The position numbers and the translations under genes are program-made. Positions 24,311 through 37,170 of a DNA stretch of 64,000 nucleotides are shown piece by piece. The stretch lies in contig JADFUC010000468.1 in NCBI GenBank assembly GCA_019722365.1, forward strand, positions 109,240-173,239. The letters run 5' to 3'. Source of the stretch: Lithospermum erythrorhizon. Lineage: Eukaryota > Streptophyta > Magnoliopsida > Boraginales > Boraginaceae. Under the pieces are notes generated by a model, which was given only the letters and a program-made list of their open reading frames with translations, did no database searches and had not been told where the DNA came from. Position 1 is the stretch's first letter, and every line of letters begins with the position of its first letter.

Positions 24311-25264
24311 CGTTGGTACTACAACTAATTCATAATAAATACGAACAAATGCAACCAAGATCGAATAAATTGTATAATAACGACTACTTAAACATATATA
24401 TAATAATCAATTCATGCTAATGATGAATACGAGAGTACTTAAGCACAAGCAAGCAGATGTTAGAAACTTTCTTCCTCATAAATCCTCCTCGTGAGAATCC
24501 CTCAAAGACCTCTAAGCAGAACGCCCAGCTTAGTCCACACCAAGAGCGGTTACCACGCCGATTGGACTTCAAGCAGAATCTTACGAAAGTACCTCATGAA
24601 GAATTGTTTCAAAACTTTGACTCCAAAAACCCAAAGGGGAGAGGGGAAGGGGGCCGCCGAAATGTTTAGAGGAGGAAGATGGAAATGAAAAGCTTAGGTT
24701 TTTCATTTCATCTTTTCCCTTATATAGTCCCTCTTGGTTTCGCCTAATACTTGACTCGCTTGATAAATAACTAACTCATAAGCTGCTAACTAACTTATTA
24801 CTAAACGAGTCCCAGAATTTAACAAGTTACTAATAAGTTTTGAATTAAACCACAATTGAAATAAAGAATTTAATTGATTCAGTTTTGTCCAATTTGTATT
24901 TTTCTAATATCAATGTAAAACTCTCGATTGGGTTTATAGTTGATTTTAATCAACTCCCCAATTTAACAATCTTGATTTAATTCCACATGAAATATAACTC
25001 AACGCTATCAGATGTGTGTGACCTTCCGGCTCGTATAATATTAATGTGATAATAATATAATCGACCATTGATTATTATATCGATTATGCATGATCTAAGA
25101 ACTGCATAACCTCGATATTATCGCGGAGTTCCATTTTAGTAATTTACAATTACTATTTATTGAACACTTAGTTTGACTAATCTCATTTAACTAAAACTAA
25201 ATGAATTGTTAACAATTGTCACAACTGCAGATAATTATGTAAATCAAAATACTGATTTCCAACA
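24311..25264 (-). repeat. Copia B, left LTR (3' LTR)
   Basis: The start is 'gttggtactacaactaattc' (the initial TG appears mutated to CG). The end is 'actgatttccaaca' at 25264. The same phrases occur at 30182 and at 36937-36950, for example 'gcaaccaagatcgaataaat'. Confidence 0.85.
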
Positions 25265-28200
25265 CTCTCACTTGCCCTTTTTGGACGACATTTACACCTT
25301 TATCACGCCGATCTTTAGTCATAGGCTAACCATAAGAAGCGTGGCCGCGAAACATCCACAACTATCTTTACCTGCCGAACCCACCAAGTACTATGTATGC
25401 CCCTTAAGGAAATCAGCCCCAATACTCATCGAGAGGGTCTGCATCCACCTCAGATACAAGGATGGATAAATCTCTAGCAATATATCAACACATACTCGCT
25501 ATACTCTAATGTGTCACCTAAACATATGCCGTTATAATCTCCGCTAAGGCAAACGTCAATAGTCTAAAAATTATTAAACTTAATGTTTAAGAAAATATTA
25601 TAGTGGCACAAATATACATATTTTCTATGATTTTGCAAATGGGTCAATCCAAATTTACCGCTTATGCAACCGATAGCCCATAAGATTGATCAAGCTTACA
25701 AGCTCTTTCATCCAAGAGAATTAATCATCAATCACCATGTTGGTCAATAAACGCTTGTCGCCTGCATCGGCCAAGATCTCACCAAGGTGAATGGCTACCT
25801 TATATTTCTATACTAATAGTGTTCTCCTGGCCAACACTTCCAGTTGTCCTCTAGAAATTCCTACGTAGCCTGTGTGGGACTTCTATTTTTCACTGACGAG
25901 GAAAAAAACAAAGTTATATGTAAATTAAAACATAAACACATGTATTATTAGTGAATAAACATATTGATATATACGGTCGTAATATTTAATTATTGCTCAT
26001 ATAACAAGACATTTGTCTAGGACCACTGTTCGCCGTATATTCATTATGCTTTGCCTAAAAATGGGTTTGCAGCGGGTAGTCAGATTAGGGCCTCTATCAG
26101 TTGAACTACCCATGCCCTACCCACCATATTGTCGGCTGAAAACCCGGCATCGCGTACCCGGTCTACACCTAACTATTCATCTCTACCATGTACCAAGAAT
26201 GCATCTTAAGTTCTTTTCAGATACTACAAGATGCCCTTCACTGCAATCCAGCAGGTTTCTCCTGGATTAGCTTGGTATCACAGAAAGTAACCGTACATAC
26301 GATATATCGTGTCGCGTGGTACTACAATGCATACGATGGAGTCTATACCGTGATAATGTAAGTCCTCATCTTGTCCATATCAAGATCTATGGTTGGATTA
26401 TGACTACTGAGCTGAACTCCACGTCTCAGCTGGGAGATGACTTTTCCTTGAATCATTCATTTTGAACCTTACTACACTCTCTACTGATATAAGTTTTCCA
26501 AAAGTTCAATAAGTCAAGTTGGCTCGACCGATGAATTTAGATTCCGAGAATGTATTTCGCTCACTCGAGTGCTTCATCGAGAACGCCTACGAGCGAATAC
26601 TTAATGGAAGTTCAATTTACTTTGCTTCCAATGATTAGTATGTCATCGACATACAAGACTATAAATGTTATGTAACTCCCACTCACCTTCTTGTATGTAC
26701 AAGACTCTTCTTCGTCTTCAATGAATCAAAATCTTTGATTGCTTTACCAAAATGAAGGTTCCAACTACTGGATGTTTGCCAGACGTCTGGCTTAATGGAT
26801 CTTTGTGAAATTAAAATCTTTTAGGTCCCTCGACATGCTAAGCTTCAAGATTGTACCTCATACATTTCTCTCTCTCAGATTTTCGCTCAAAAAGAAAATG
26901 GTCTTTACATCCATTTGCCGCGTTTCATCAGTCATGGAATGCAATGGCTAAGATTATCCGAATGGACTTAAGCATAGTCACTGGTGAACGAGTTTCATCA
27001 TAGTTCATGTCATGAACTTGTTCGAAACCTTTCGCCACGAGTCTAGCCATGAAAACATGGACGTTTTCGTCTTTATCATGTTTCTTCTTGAATACCTGGG
27101 GCTTGCACTTAATTGGGCGAACCCCATTGCCAAATCTAACAAGGACCGCATCTTTGTTTTGGTACATCGAATCCATCTCGGACTTCATGGCTATCAGCCA
27201 TTTATCATCATCTTTGCTATTCATTGCCTCCTCGTAAGCGGTAGGATCGTCATCTTCAATTAAAAAAGATTCACCATACCATCGGGTTCCGGGTTCTTAA
27301 CAATCTCTAAAGGGATCTCCCAAGCTGGTTCTTCCACAACTTCCTGTGGATTGTCTTTCTACGTAGCATAAGCACCAATTCTTCTAGCTGCCGCTTGTCT
27401 CTACACCTGGTATATTGACAAATACCATCATCTTGAGTTTCCTCAAGGTGAACACCATCACTCCTAGCCCTTCTGGACATATATTCCTTTTCAAGGAATA
27501 CTCCTGATCTAGCAACGAAAATCTTATTTTCGCTCTTCGTAGAAGTAATAACCAACGGCTCTTTGGATAATCAATAAAGTAGTGACCTATCGACTTGAGC
27601 TTAGTTTATCTTTGTCAATTTCTTTGACATAAGCTTCACAAATTTCTCAAACTCGAGGAAACCCGGGATTTGAAAAACTTCCAAATCATAACGCTATGAG
27701 GTGTTTCATATAGGCCGATGTAGCTTGCACATTTATTTAGCAGTTGGATGCTATGCAGTGTATATTTCCAAAATTAACTAATGATTCGACAGCTCATCTT
27801 ATATCGAAATATGTCGAAAGCAAGGTTTGATTTCTCCTTTCCGACGCTACCAGAATGTTGTATGCTCATGCAAGTGAGTCATGAAACAATACCACGGGCC
27901 CTTAAGATGAGTATCAATCCCCTTGACTTAAATATTCTCCCTCCTCTACTGCATCGAGTTAATCTTTTATAGTCTGCTCAATTGGTTCTTATTGCAACAA
28001 ATTTTGAAAAGTCAATATAGCAAAGATGCTAACTAAACAATTACATGTGAACACGACATAATCCTTGTGTTACTAGCATGCTCATGTGGATGCTACCTAA
28101 AAGGTGTATCACCGAGCCCACAACGTTAGTGGAAATCACCAGTTAAACAACCAATTAAACCAACTTATTACTTGGAATGGTCATCTGAAAGCCCACAACG

Positions 28201-30181
28201 TTAGTGGAAATCACTTCAACACGATCCATTGATATATTCGTGACGATAATATTAATTCTCGCCATTATTGCGCTCAAAATTCAGATCGTGATAAGTTTCC
28301 TACAACTGAAATTAATATACGTAGTGCTTAAATTTTATGAAGTAGATTCATATAATTTGATTAATTATTTAACATGTAATACAACACATATCAAGTAATA
28401 TGCACATCATGAAAAATAAAATAAATAATACACATCTAGGAGATATATGAAATGACCCTAAAATAATAAAAATAATAAATCTATTACAACACTTTCAAGT
28501 GTAATCTTATATTTTTCAGCTTTTGGAAACTTCCTGTCGACATGGTGAAAACGCCCATCTCAATGCCTCCACGATGTATATTTATTTATTAACCGAACTA
28601 AGACAACAATAATGTGTCTCAAGGGTAAAATAAACACAAATAAATAAACGACTAAAGATGTCGTGTACAACATATAACCATTTGCATATTATATTTCAAA
28701 AATACAACTAGGTCATATCAATATATTCCATTTCCATTCCCATTACAATATATAATAAATTGAAACATATAAACTATGCATTTAATATATTAAATGGTAC
28801 GGATTAAATGACTCATTAAAGTCATTAAGCAAATTTAATGTTATTAAGTATGAAATAAATATATCATTAATACATAATAATCATGCACTTAATACGCAAT
28901 AAACATGCAATCAATTATATAATAAAATGCAATAAACACTAATTATGAGGTTGAGATAACATCTCAATCAATTCAAATTTCAAACGTATTTATCAAGAAT
29001 TATATAGATATTTCCTTTCCATTTTTGATTTGATTATACAAATGTGAAAATCAATCACGAATATACAATTTAAAATGTGATAGGAAATTAATCAAATTTG
29101 AATCTCATACTATATCCATGAAATATATATTATTAAAATGCATTAATAAATATATATTGTGTCCATACTTATTACAATAACTATTTCATTTATACAATAA
29201 AATAATTATTACAATAATCATTTCAAATAATTTAACTGGAAATTGTTACCATAATTATATTCTCAAATTAATACATTTATAAAAGGATAAATAATAAATG
29301 GAATTATTAAATTAAACTTATTATCACTAAAATTGATCATTACAATTATCATAATAATAAAATGATAATAATACACGAAAAAACCGAAATTAATAATTTT
29401 AAAAACGGATTAGGTTTTGTAACAACCAAATCCGAGGAAGAACGCTGACGACTGCCCGCCGTCTCCGTCGACAAACAAGTAGACCATTCCGCTGGCCGGT
29501 CCGTCTGTAGACGTTGGCCCAACGGTGGCCTAACGCCCCTGCTTAATATCGAAGCGCCCGGCGGCTTCGGCAAGGTCGCTTCCATTTCAAGGCCAAAAAA
29601 TTCTAGTTTTTTGATTTAAATCTAAATATTTGGAAAAACCGATTTGAAGGGGTTTTAAACACATCCAAAAATTCTAAAGTTTTATTAGACATTCCTAATG
29701 TAATTTTCTTGAACTTTTCCAATCGACTTTTGTAAAAAAATGCACCAAAAATTAATTATATAATAAATATTTCATAAATCAAAATATTGTTTCGGGGACA
29801 CTTAAACTATCCACAAAATTTTGAATATTTTTGGGGATGCTTCTCTATCCTCCGAATGCAAAAAAATTGGTGAAAGTTTTAGAACAATCTCAACATCTTC
29901 AAATCTAATAAAAACATTTAGATTTCCTTAATACAAAAATGTTTTAAAAATCCTTTTCAATTCATAAACACAAATCTAAATTCAAATCATCAAAATTAAT
30001 AATATGATGAACTTGAACAATTGTATAAAATATATATTTATACATGAATCAATTTTTTCATAACATATATTCAAGTGGTCAAGAATGTATAATATGAAAA
30101 CGTATATAAAAATAAGGTTTATATAAATTATATATAAAATGTAATCGAAATTATACAACTTAAACATGCTCATGATGCCAC
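25265..30181 (-). pseudogene. Copia B gag-pol remnant
   Basis: Read on the minus strand from right to left. 29349-29585 is a leader/gag-start-like frame (MEATLPKPPGAS...) in a GC-rich island. 26928-27224 is a reverse-transcriptase stretch with KWLIAMKSEMDSMYQNK, ARLVAKGFEQVHDMNYDET and SPVTMLKSIRIILAIA, all typical of Ty1/copia. The catalytic YVDD box is readable at 26642-26653 within SYITFIVLYVDDIL. An RNase H-proximal phrase with GETCWIAVKGIL lies near 26230-26270. Stops and frameshifts occur between these blocks, so the polyprotein is dead. Confidence 0.85.
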
Positions 30182-31003
30182 TGTTGGAAAATTACGCAAC
30201 TAATTCATACTAAATATGAACAAATGCAACCAAGATCGAATAAATGTATAATAACGAATTACGAAACATATATAATAATGAATTCATACTGCTCTCGAAT
30301 ACGAGTACTTTACAATACGCAATGGATATTAGAAGTGTACTTTCTTCTCACAACCAGAGAACTTCCCTCAAAGACCTCAAGTGAATGCCTCCGCTAGTCC
30401 ACACCAAGAAAATGTCGAAATAATGCTGACGGACTCTCATAGAATCTCACCAGCAATTTTGGACAAGAATTTGTTTGAGTCAAAACTTTAATTCAAAAAC
30501 CCGAAGGGAGCAGGGAGGGGCGAATTTAAATGTTTGTGAGGAGGAAGATGTCATTTCATCTTTCCCTTATATACTCCCCTCTCTGCTCGGCCTCTATCAA
30601 TTAATTTCAAGCAAGAGTAAATAGCTAACCTGCTAAGTCATAACTAACTTATTACTAAACGAGTAAGTAACTTAACAAGTTAATAATAGCTTCTCATGTC
30701 TCACAATTAAAATAACAATTCTAATTGATTCGTTTTGTCCAATTTATATTTTATATTATCAATGTAAAACTCTCGATTGGGGAATCTTGTTGAGTTTAAT
30801 GAACTCCCTATTTAACAATTCGATTTAATTCCATACATGGAATATAACTCAACGGCATTGTATGTGTATGACCTTCTGGCTAAGATATTAGTCGATAATA
30901 ATATAATTGACCATTATGATTATTATATCGATTATGTACTGGATCTAGCAATCGGGTATAACCCTTTTGGATATTATCGTAAGTTCTATTTTAGTAATTT
31001 ACC
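30182..31003 (-). repeat. Copia B, right LTR, first part (5' LTR)
   Basis: Begins TGTTGGAAAATTACGC at 30182. It is interrupted after 'agtaatttac' at about 31002 by the solo chromovirus LTR and resumes at 36819 ('tttacaattactatttattg'). The uninterrupted partner at about 25138-25160 reads 'agtaatttacaattacta', which proves the junction. Confidence 0.88.
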
Positions 31004-31945
31004 TGTGAAACCGGTAACGTATTCGTTAATTAATAAATTAAATGTGAGACACAAATTGATTTACGAAAAATCTGGAAACCATTTTATATTTTATGTTCGA
31101 TAAATGTTAATGTTTTGGAGTTAGTTGTCGAGATAAGTAAAACGAGAGGTATCGATCGAATTAAAATGTTCGGGTTTTCACCGGTTGGGCTTTTGGGACC
31201 AACCCATTTACTTAATCATCAATAAGGCCCAAATCACCCAAAAACCCAATTCCCCTTTCTCCCCCAAAGTCATCGACCGCCGAGTTCTTTCTCCCCTTTT
31301 TATTTTTCTTATTCGATTTTCTCCTCCATTCCTTAAGCTTTGGACCTCAAATTTTTTGGAGAGCTTCCCCTCATCATCCTCTTCGATTCAAGGTAAAAAA
31401 GGTCCGATTCACAGTATTTCATGAAGTTCGGCCGAAGCTAACTCTTTGTTGACTTTTGTATTTCGAATTTTATTACTACAATTGGATTCTTTTTGCTCCT
31501 AAACTAGTTATTCTTGAGTTGCAAAATTACGTGAGCCTGAAGGGAATTTCGGACGCTTAGTAATAAGTGGACTTTTGGAATTTTGGGTTGACTTCGGTTT
31601 TATGAGATATTATTGAATATAATTATTGTCTAGGCTTAGATTATAGTATAGGAGTTGATAATGATCGATATTTGGGGTAGAAAGTGTTGTTATAGTTGAG
31701 TTGACTTTCGAGTGATTGTGGGTTGACTTTCTCTAAAAAATGTGGTCTCAGGGTATAAATATGTTATTTTAAAACTGCACCCATCAAGTAATTAATAAAT
31801 TAAATGAGATTTTAAATTTATTTACATAAAAATTAGAAACCCAGTAATTTAATATTTTATGTACGATAATGTAAAAGTTCGGAAGTAGCTGTCTAGATAA
31901 ATTAAAACGTAGAGGCATCACCGAATAAAATGTTCGATTTTCACT

Positions 31946-32457
31946 CTGCTAGATTTGTCGCTCGAGGTGGGGCACTTAGTATTTTTGAAGGTATCTCCAT
32001 GGAAGGCGAATGAGGTTCGTGAGAGAAGTCGAGTCCCTGTGACATCGGACCGCTTGAAATCTTGGCTAAGTATAGTACTACCGCTCGGGCTCACAGAGAG
32101 TCGGGAGAGATCTGTGATGCTGCTCCATGTGTCTTGCTTCGAGGAAGCATGCGGCTTCTCTGACGAGTCGTATATCTTAGAGTTTCACTGATGACCTGGT
32201 GTAGATTTGACCTATGCAGGAGAGACCGCAGGATCTCGGATCTGAAAGAGAAGCAACAGAACAGAGGATGAAATTGGTAAAGTTTTCAGCGGAGGAATCA
32301 TCGAGTGTAGAAGCCGTGTTGGGAGCGAGGAGTGATATGAGAACCGCTACTCCGCAGCTTTTCGCCCGAGGTGTTGATCTTGGTTGTTTTGATTTTTACC
32401 TTTCGTAGCATTTGAGCGAGAATTTCGAGGACGAATTTTCAGTTAAAGCGGGTAGAA
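31946..32457 (+). pseudogene. C-terminal integrase remnant of the inner gypsy element
   Basis: The frame at 31955-32191 starts with EVGHLVFLKVSPWK, the conserved start of the integrase C-terminal region in plant gypsy elements. Further on are DLTYAGE and, near 32424, FEDEFS just before the polypurine tract, which match the usual end of pol. The reading frame is broken in between. I see no clear chromodomain. Confidence 0.7.
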
Positions 32458-35020
32458 TGTAAAAAACCGTAACGACTACTAATTAATAAATTAAAATGAG
32501 AGATTTTTAAATTTATTTACATAAAAATTAGAAACCCACTTAATATTTTGGTGTAATGAGCAATGTAAAAGTTCGGAAGTTACTTGTCGAGATAAATTAA
32601 ACGAGAGGCACGATCGAATAAAATGTTCGGATTTTCACCGGGTTAAGCTTTTTGAGCCCAACCCAACTACTTAGTTATCAAACAAGCCCAAACCCCCCAA
32701 AACCCATTTCCTTCTCTTCTCCTCTCTGCCGTGACAACCGTGGGTTTTGTACCCATTTTTTTCAATTCTTCTTCTTCAATTTTCTCCTCCATCTCTCAAG
32801 CTTTGGACCTCAAATTTTTTGGAGAGCTTCCCCTCATCGTCCTCGTCGTTTTAAGGTAAGCGTCCGAATCTTGTTGAATACTTTGGGAGATCGCCCGAGC
32901 TGACTTTTTTGTATTTGAATTTTATCGCCTCCAATTGATTCTTGGATTGTAAATTAAAGTATTATTGAGTTGAAATATCGCGGTTTGGAGGTGGAATTTC
33001 TGGACGCTTTTGGCAGTTGACTTTTGGAATTTTTGGGTTGACTTTGGTTTTTGGGTGATATTATGGAATGTAATTATGGTCTAGGCTTAAATTATAATAT
33101 ATGAATTGATAATGATCGATATTTGGGGTAGAAAGTGTTGTTATAGTCGAGTTGACTTTCGAGTGATTTGTGGGTTGACTTTTCTCTAAAAATGTGGTCG
33201 AGTAGTATAAATATGTTACTGAACGTTATCGCGATTGCTTTTGGAATGAAATTATGAAGTTATAAGTGTCGAAGAAAATACATTGAAAATAGTTTAGTAG
33301 ATTTTAGTAGTAAGCTGACCTAGGATTGTGAGGTCGATAGTAATGGCTTAACTAATTTGAAAAGTTGAAATTTAATGATTGAAATCGATTGAAAATGTTA
33401 GTAACTCGGATAGCGTATCAGCGGATTATGTGATTAGTCCTGCAGCGACATTCGCCATCGTAGAGTTGTTACTGGAAATATAATTAGCAATCTATTTAAG
33501 TCACAATTTATAACTAAAATGGGCTAGTGTCGTATTAAATTAGATGTGGTTGAAATTGTTACGTAGTAATTATGTTTTCTCGGTTGTTTCGCTCGCACTT
33601 GACGGGAACGCCGTGACGATCGATCGATCAAGCCATGAAAGTGTGTACTAATAAGGTGGGGATTTATCACCGGCTGCTACCTTGCATGTTTGATAAGTAT
33701 ATGGTAATTGATCTTGATCACAGATCCGTGTTATAAACGATTCCGGCATATAAAGCGAGATTTAAACACAGACTCAGATGAGGCCGTCTTTTGTGATGCA
33801 TTATAGTATATTTATTTTGGTGGTATTTATGTATGGAGGTATTTATGATTGGAAATCGATCAAAAATGCTGGGTAAGAAGTTGGATAAGGTATCAAGCGG
33901 ATTACGGATTAGTCCGTGTAGTCCTTTGAGCATGTGACATATGTTTGGGTGTATTCTGTCTGGTATATCAAGCATGGACGAATCAGGGTATACTTTTGTT
34001 GAGTACGGGTTCTATACCTAAAATTTGTTGTATCGTGTATATTATGGATAAGAATGAGATTATCAGAGTGACGCTTGTATGTTTGGTATTATATGTATAC
34101 CTAGAATCATTTGATTTGAGGATATTTAAGCCGACGCGTGTTCGGGCGGCGAGCCCGCCGGGAAAAGGATATGATGATGTGGGTGTTCGGCGCTTTTAGC
34201 CCGCGGGAAAAAGAATATTATGTCGTTTGTGTTCGGCATAGCTACGAAAAGGATGAAATGTTATATATGATGTTATTGTGGTTTCATTTTCGTAAGTTAT
34301 TTTATTGTTGTTGTAGTATGAACGGCTGTCATGGAAATTTGTCAAGCTTTTTACTCGCTTTGATTTTGTGATAGGAGATCCGGGGATATGACATGCAGTT
34401 AATGTTTCTAATCTTCTATAATGTATTTGTTAATGATTTACTATTTTATTATTATGATGCCCTTTGGATAATTGGTATATTTCTCAGATATGATATAAAT
34501 ATATCTATCTATCTTATCGCCACGCATATATATATCCTTTATCAAGCAGATCTCATTCTGGATGTAGTTTACCATCCGCGATTCGCTTCACTAAGTTGTC
34601 GAAGCTACTCCCCTTCCTACCTTCGGGGATTGACAAAGCATTCAGGAGTCGGCGCAGTTCGTGGGTGTCCGCTGATTTTACTCTAGCAGGACGAGTGGCT
34701 GTGATCTCGGTACTATCTTTTTATTATTTTGATGTACTCTGCTTACATTGTGTTTTGGGATGTTGAAATTGTAAAACTATTTTGTGGAATATTTCAGACT
34801 ATGTGATGAAATTTACACTTTGGTTATGAAGTTAGGCAATTCACGATGGCGTTCCTATTACAATATTTTGGGTTTTCAAAATATTTTACTTTATATCAAA
34901 TTATCAAAGTTTTATTTGTTATTAAACAGTATTTTCGTGTCAACCATCGTATGGGCGACTTTATATACAAGGATGACTTACTCAACTCGAGGCGCATTTA
35001 CCTCGAAAGTGAATGCTACA
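32458..35020 (+). repeat. Complete 3' LTR of the inner gypsy element
   Basis: Starts TGTAAAAAACCG right after the polypurine tract and ends 'gaatgctaca'. It contains the GC-rich island 'cgggcggcgagcccgccggg' (about 34142) and an interrupted TA stretch around 34500-34530. Similarity to 31004-31768 and 35026-36818 runs over its whole length. Confidence 0.82.
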
Positions 35021-36226
35021 TTATTGGACCTTTATTGTGATTGTTTTGAGGTGAAATTATGAGTTATGTTGTCGGGAAGAATATATGTTGAAATTAGTTT
35101 TAGTAGATTTTTATAGTAAACGGGTTTTGGGATTGTGAGGTTGTTAGAAATGGGTTAATTAGTTGGAAAAGTTGAAAATTTGGGGTTGATTGAAAGTGGT
35201 TGGGAATGTTAGTAATTTGGATAAGTGCATACGATTATGGGTTTCGTCAGTAGTTGGAATTGGCCATCGTGAATTTATTGAAACATAATTAGCAATCTAT
35301 AATTTAAGTTGTCAATTTGTAACTAAACCGGGCTGAAAAAGTCAGAATTGAATTAGATAAGGGATTGAAATTGTTAGCGAAGTTGTAAATTATATTTTCG
35401 GTGTTCTCGCTTCGTACTCGAACGAGGGAAAAGCGCGGCGGATCGATTGATCAAGCCAGCGCTTATGAAAGTATCAGCTAAGGCCGGGATTTATCACTGC
35501 TTGTTACCTTAATTATGTCTCGAGCGTAAAGATATGGTAAATTGTCGACTATGTATCTCTGTTATGAACTTATTCAAGCGAGTATAGTTGTGAAATTGTG
35601 AAAGTTGACTTGTAATGGGTGGTCATATAGATGCATTATGGTATATATTTATATGGGTATATTTATGTTAGAGTGTATTCATATTTCTGAGTATATTTGC
35701 ATTATGGACGATTCATGTAGTATATTTATGTTCGAGTGTGTGTTCTATATGAAATTGTTGTATCGTGTATATTATGGATGCTATACTGAGATTATTAAAG
35801 CGATAGTTGTATGTTTGGTAACAGATGGAATTGTGAATTGTCCGAATTGAGAATGTTTGGGATGATGCGGGGTGTTCGAAGGGGTGAGCCTCCGACGGGA
35901 AAAAAGAATTATGATGATGCTGGGTGTTCGGCGTTTACCGCCGAAAAGATATGTTGCTATTCGGGTGCTCAAGCGGCGAGCCCGCCGAGTAAAGGATGGA
36001 ATGTTATATGTGATATCGTTGTGGTTTCATTTTGTAAGTGGATTTTTATTGTTGATGGTAGGAACGCAAGGCTATGTAAATTATCCTGCTTTTCTTTTTT
36101 ACTCATTTGATTATGTGATACAGATTCGTATGACATGAGTTAGAGTAAGTTGAGTCCTCTAAAATGTGTATGTTGATGTGATATTATTTTTTGCTATGAT
36201 GCCTCGATAATTGGTATATTCCTCTT

Positions 36227-36231
<5 letters not shown>

Positions 36232-36296
<65 letters not shown>
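36232..36296. repeat. (TA)n microsatellite
   Basis: About 32 uninterrupted TA repeats lie in the solo LTR. The equivalent place in the inner LTR (about 34490-34545) only has an interrupted, short AT-rich run, so the expansion happened after the copies separated, or reflects slippage. Confidence 0.95.
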
Positions 36297-36297
<1 letters not shown>

Positions 36298-36950
36298 CTA
36301 CCTTATCGCCAGGCCTATCCTTTATTGTGTACCCCATTCGACGTGTGCCACCATCCGTGATTCGCTTCCACTAAGTCGTCGAAGCCATTCCCTTCCACCT
36401 TCGGGGATTGACAGTACATCCGAGAAGTGTGGTTCGGTGGAGTGTCCTGTGACTTTACCTAGGGAGAGACAAGTGGCTAGGATCCTCAAGGCAATCATCT
36501 TGATATTATTTTTGATGTACTCAATTTTTCATATTTTGTTTTGGGATGTTGAAAAATTGTAAACTATTTTGTGGAGTATTTTGAGACTTGATATGTGATG
36601 GAATTTTACACTTTGATTTTGAATTAGGCGATGCCACGATGGTTAAACTCTGTATTACAACATTTTGAGTTTTCGAAACTATTTTACTTTTTATCAAACT
36701 ATCCGGTTTTATTGGTTATTAAAATTGTGTGATTTCGTGTCAACCATCGTATACACTTATTAAGGCTGTGCTGGGATGACGACTCCAACTCGGTATGCAT
36801 TTAATTATGGTCGCTACATTTACAATTACTATTTATTGAACACTTATAGTTTGAGTAACTTTCATTTAACTAAAACTATTAAATGAATTGTTAAGCAACA
36901 ATTTCTCCAACGAAAGATAATTATAGAAATCAAAATACTGATTTCCAACA

Positions 36951-37170
36951 TAAACTACCCAAACCTCCGAGCACAAGGATAAATCGCCCACCCCACCCCG
37001 AACATGAGTATTAAAAAGCTCAACCCTGCACGAGGTTAACTTTACTCTATAGACTCCCCGAACACGAGAATAAATTGTCCAACCCCTCCCGGCACGAGGT
37101 TAAATTACCTATAGAACTCCTGGGCACAGTATAAACGGTCCAATTCACCTCCTCGGACATTTGGTACAAG
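36951..37170 (+). repeat. Short tandem repeat of the Tat element, split by copia B
   Basis: Diverged units of about 30-35 bases with the core 'cccgagcacgaggataaa' and 'cgcccaacc'. The first units lie at 24228-24310 and the rest here. The array was continuous before copia B landed in it. Confidence 0.65.

Larger units (their letters stand above)
31769..35020 (+). mobile_element. Inner truncated chromovirus-like gypsy element
   Basis: TTATT flanks it at 31764-31768 and 35021-35025, and removing it restores an LTR matching its own sequence ('tataaatatg ttatt ggacc' against 'tataaatatg ttact gaacg' at about 33208). It consists of about 177 bases of 5' LTR start (31769-31945), then a coding tail of pol, then a polypurine tract ('aaagcgggtagaa') and a full 3' LTR from 32458. 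Nearly all of gag, protease, RT and most of integrase are deleted. Confidence 0.82.
31004..36818 (+). mobile_element. Solo LTR of a chromovirus-like Ty3/gypsy family, split by an inner element of the same family
   Basis: It starts TGTGAAACCGG at 31004 and ends GGTCGCTACA at 36818. TTTAC flanks both sides (30998-31002 and 36819-36823). Its two pieces, 31004-31768 and 35026-36818, sum to about 2.56 kb, the same as the complete inner LTR (32458-35020, 2563 bases). Its body shows Del/Tekay-like LTR features: long, AT-rich, with GC-rich blocks of 'gcggcgagcccgccg' and an internal 'gtataaatatg'. No internal domain belongs to it, so it is a solo LTR. Confidence 0.85.
24311..36950 (-). mobile_element. 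Copia B: LTR retrotransposon nested in the Tat element, itself interrupted
   Basis: Left LTR 24311-25264. Right LTR 30182-31003 continuing at 36819-36950 after the inner insertion; both copies sum to about 954 bases. The host site reads TAAAT on the left (24306-24310) and TAAAC on the right (36951-36955), a four-of-five target-site match. The minus strand reads TGGCATCATGAGCATG next to the right LTR, close to the tRNA-iMet primer-binding site. Left of the internal region, the minus strand has a purine-rich tract next to 25264. The internal region encodes copia RT on the minus strand. Confidence 0.88.

Noticed and set aside
23990..24358. Minus-strand frame of 122 codons crossing the Tat/copia B border
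   Set aside because: It runs across a transposon junction, so it cannot be an ancestral gene; composition is repeat-driven.
32458..36818. A single 4.4 kb LTR with an internal 1.8 kb tandem duplication
   Set aside because: The TTATT duplication and the equal lengths (2558 and 2563 bases) show two separate LTRs, one nested in the other.
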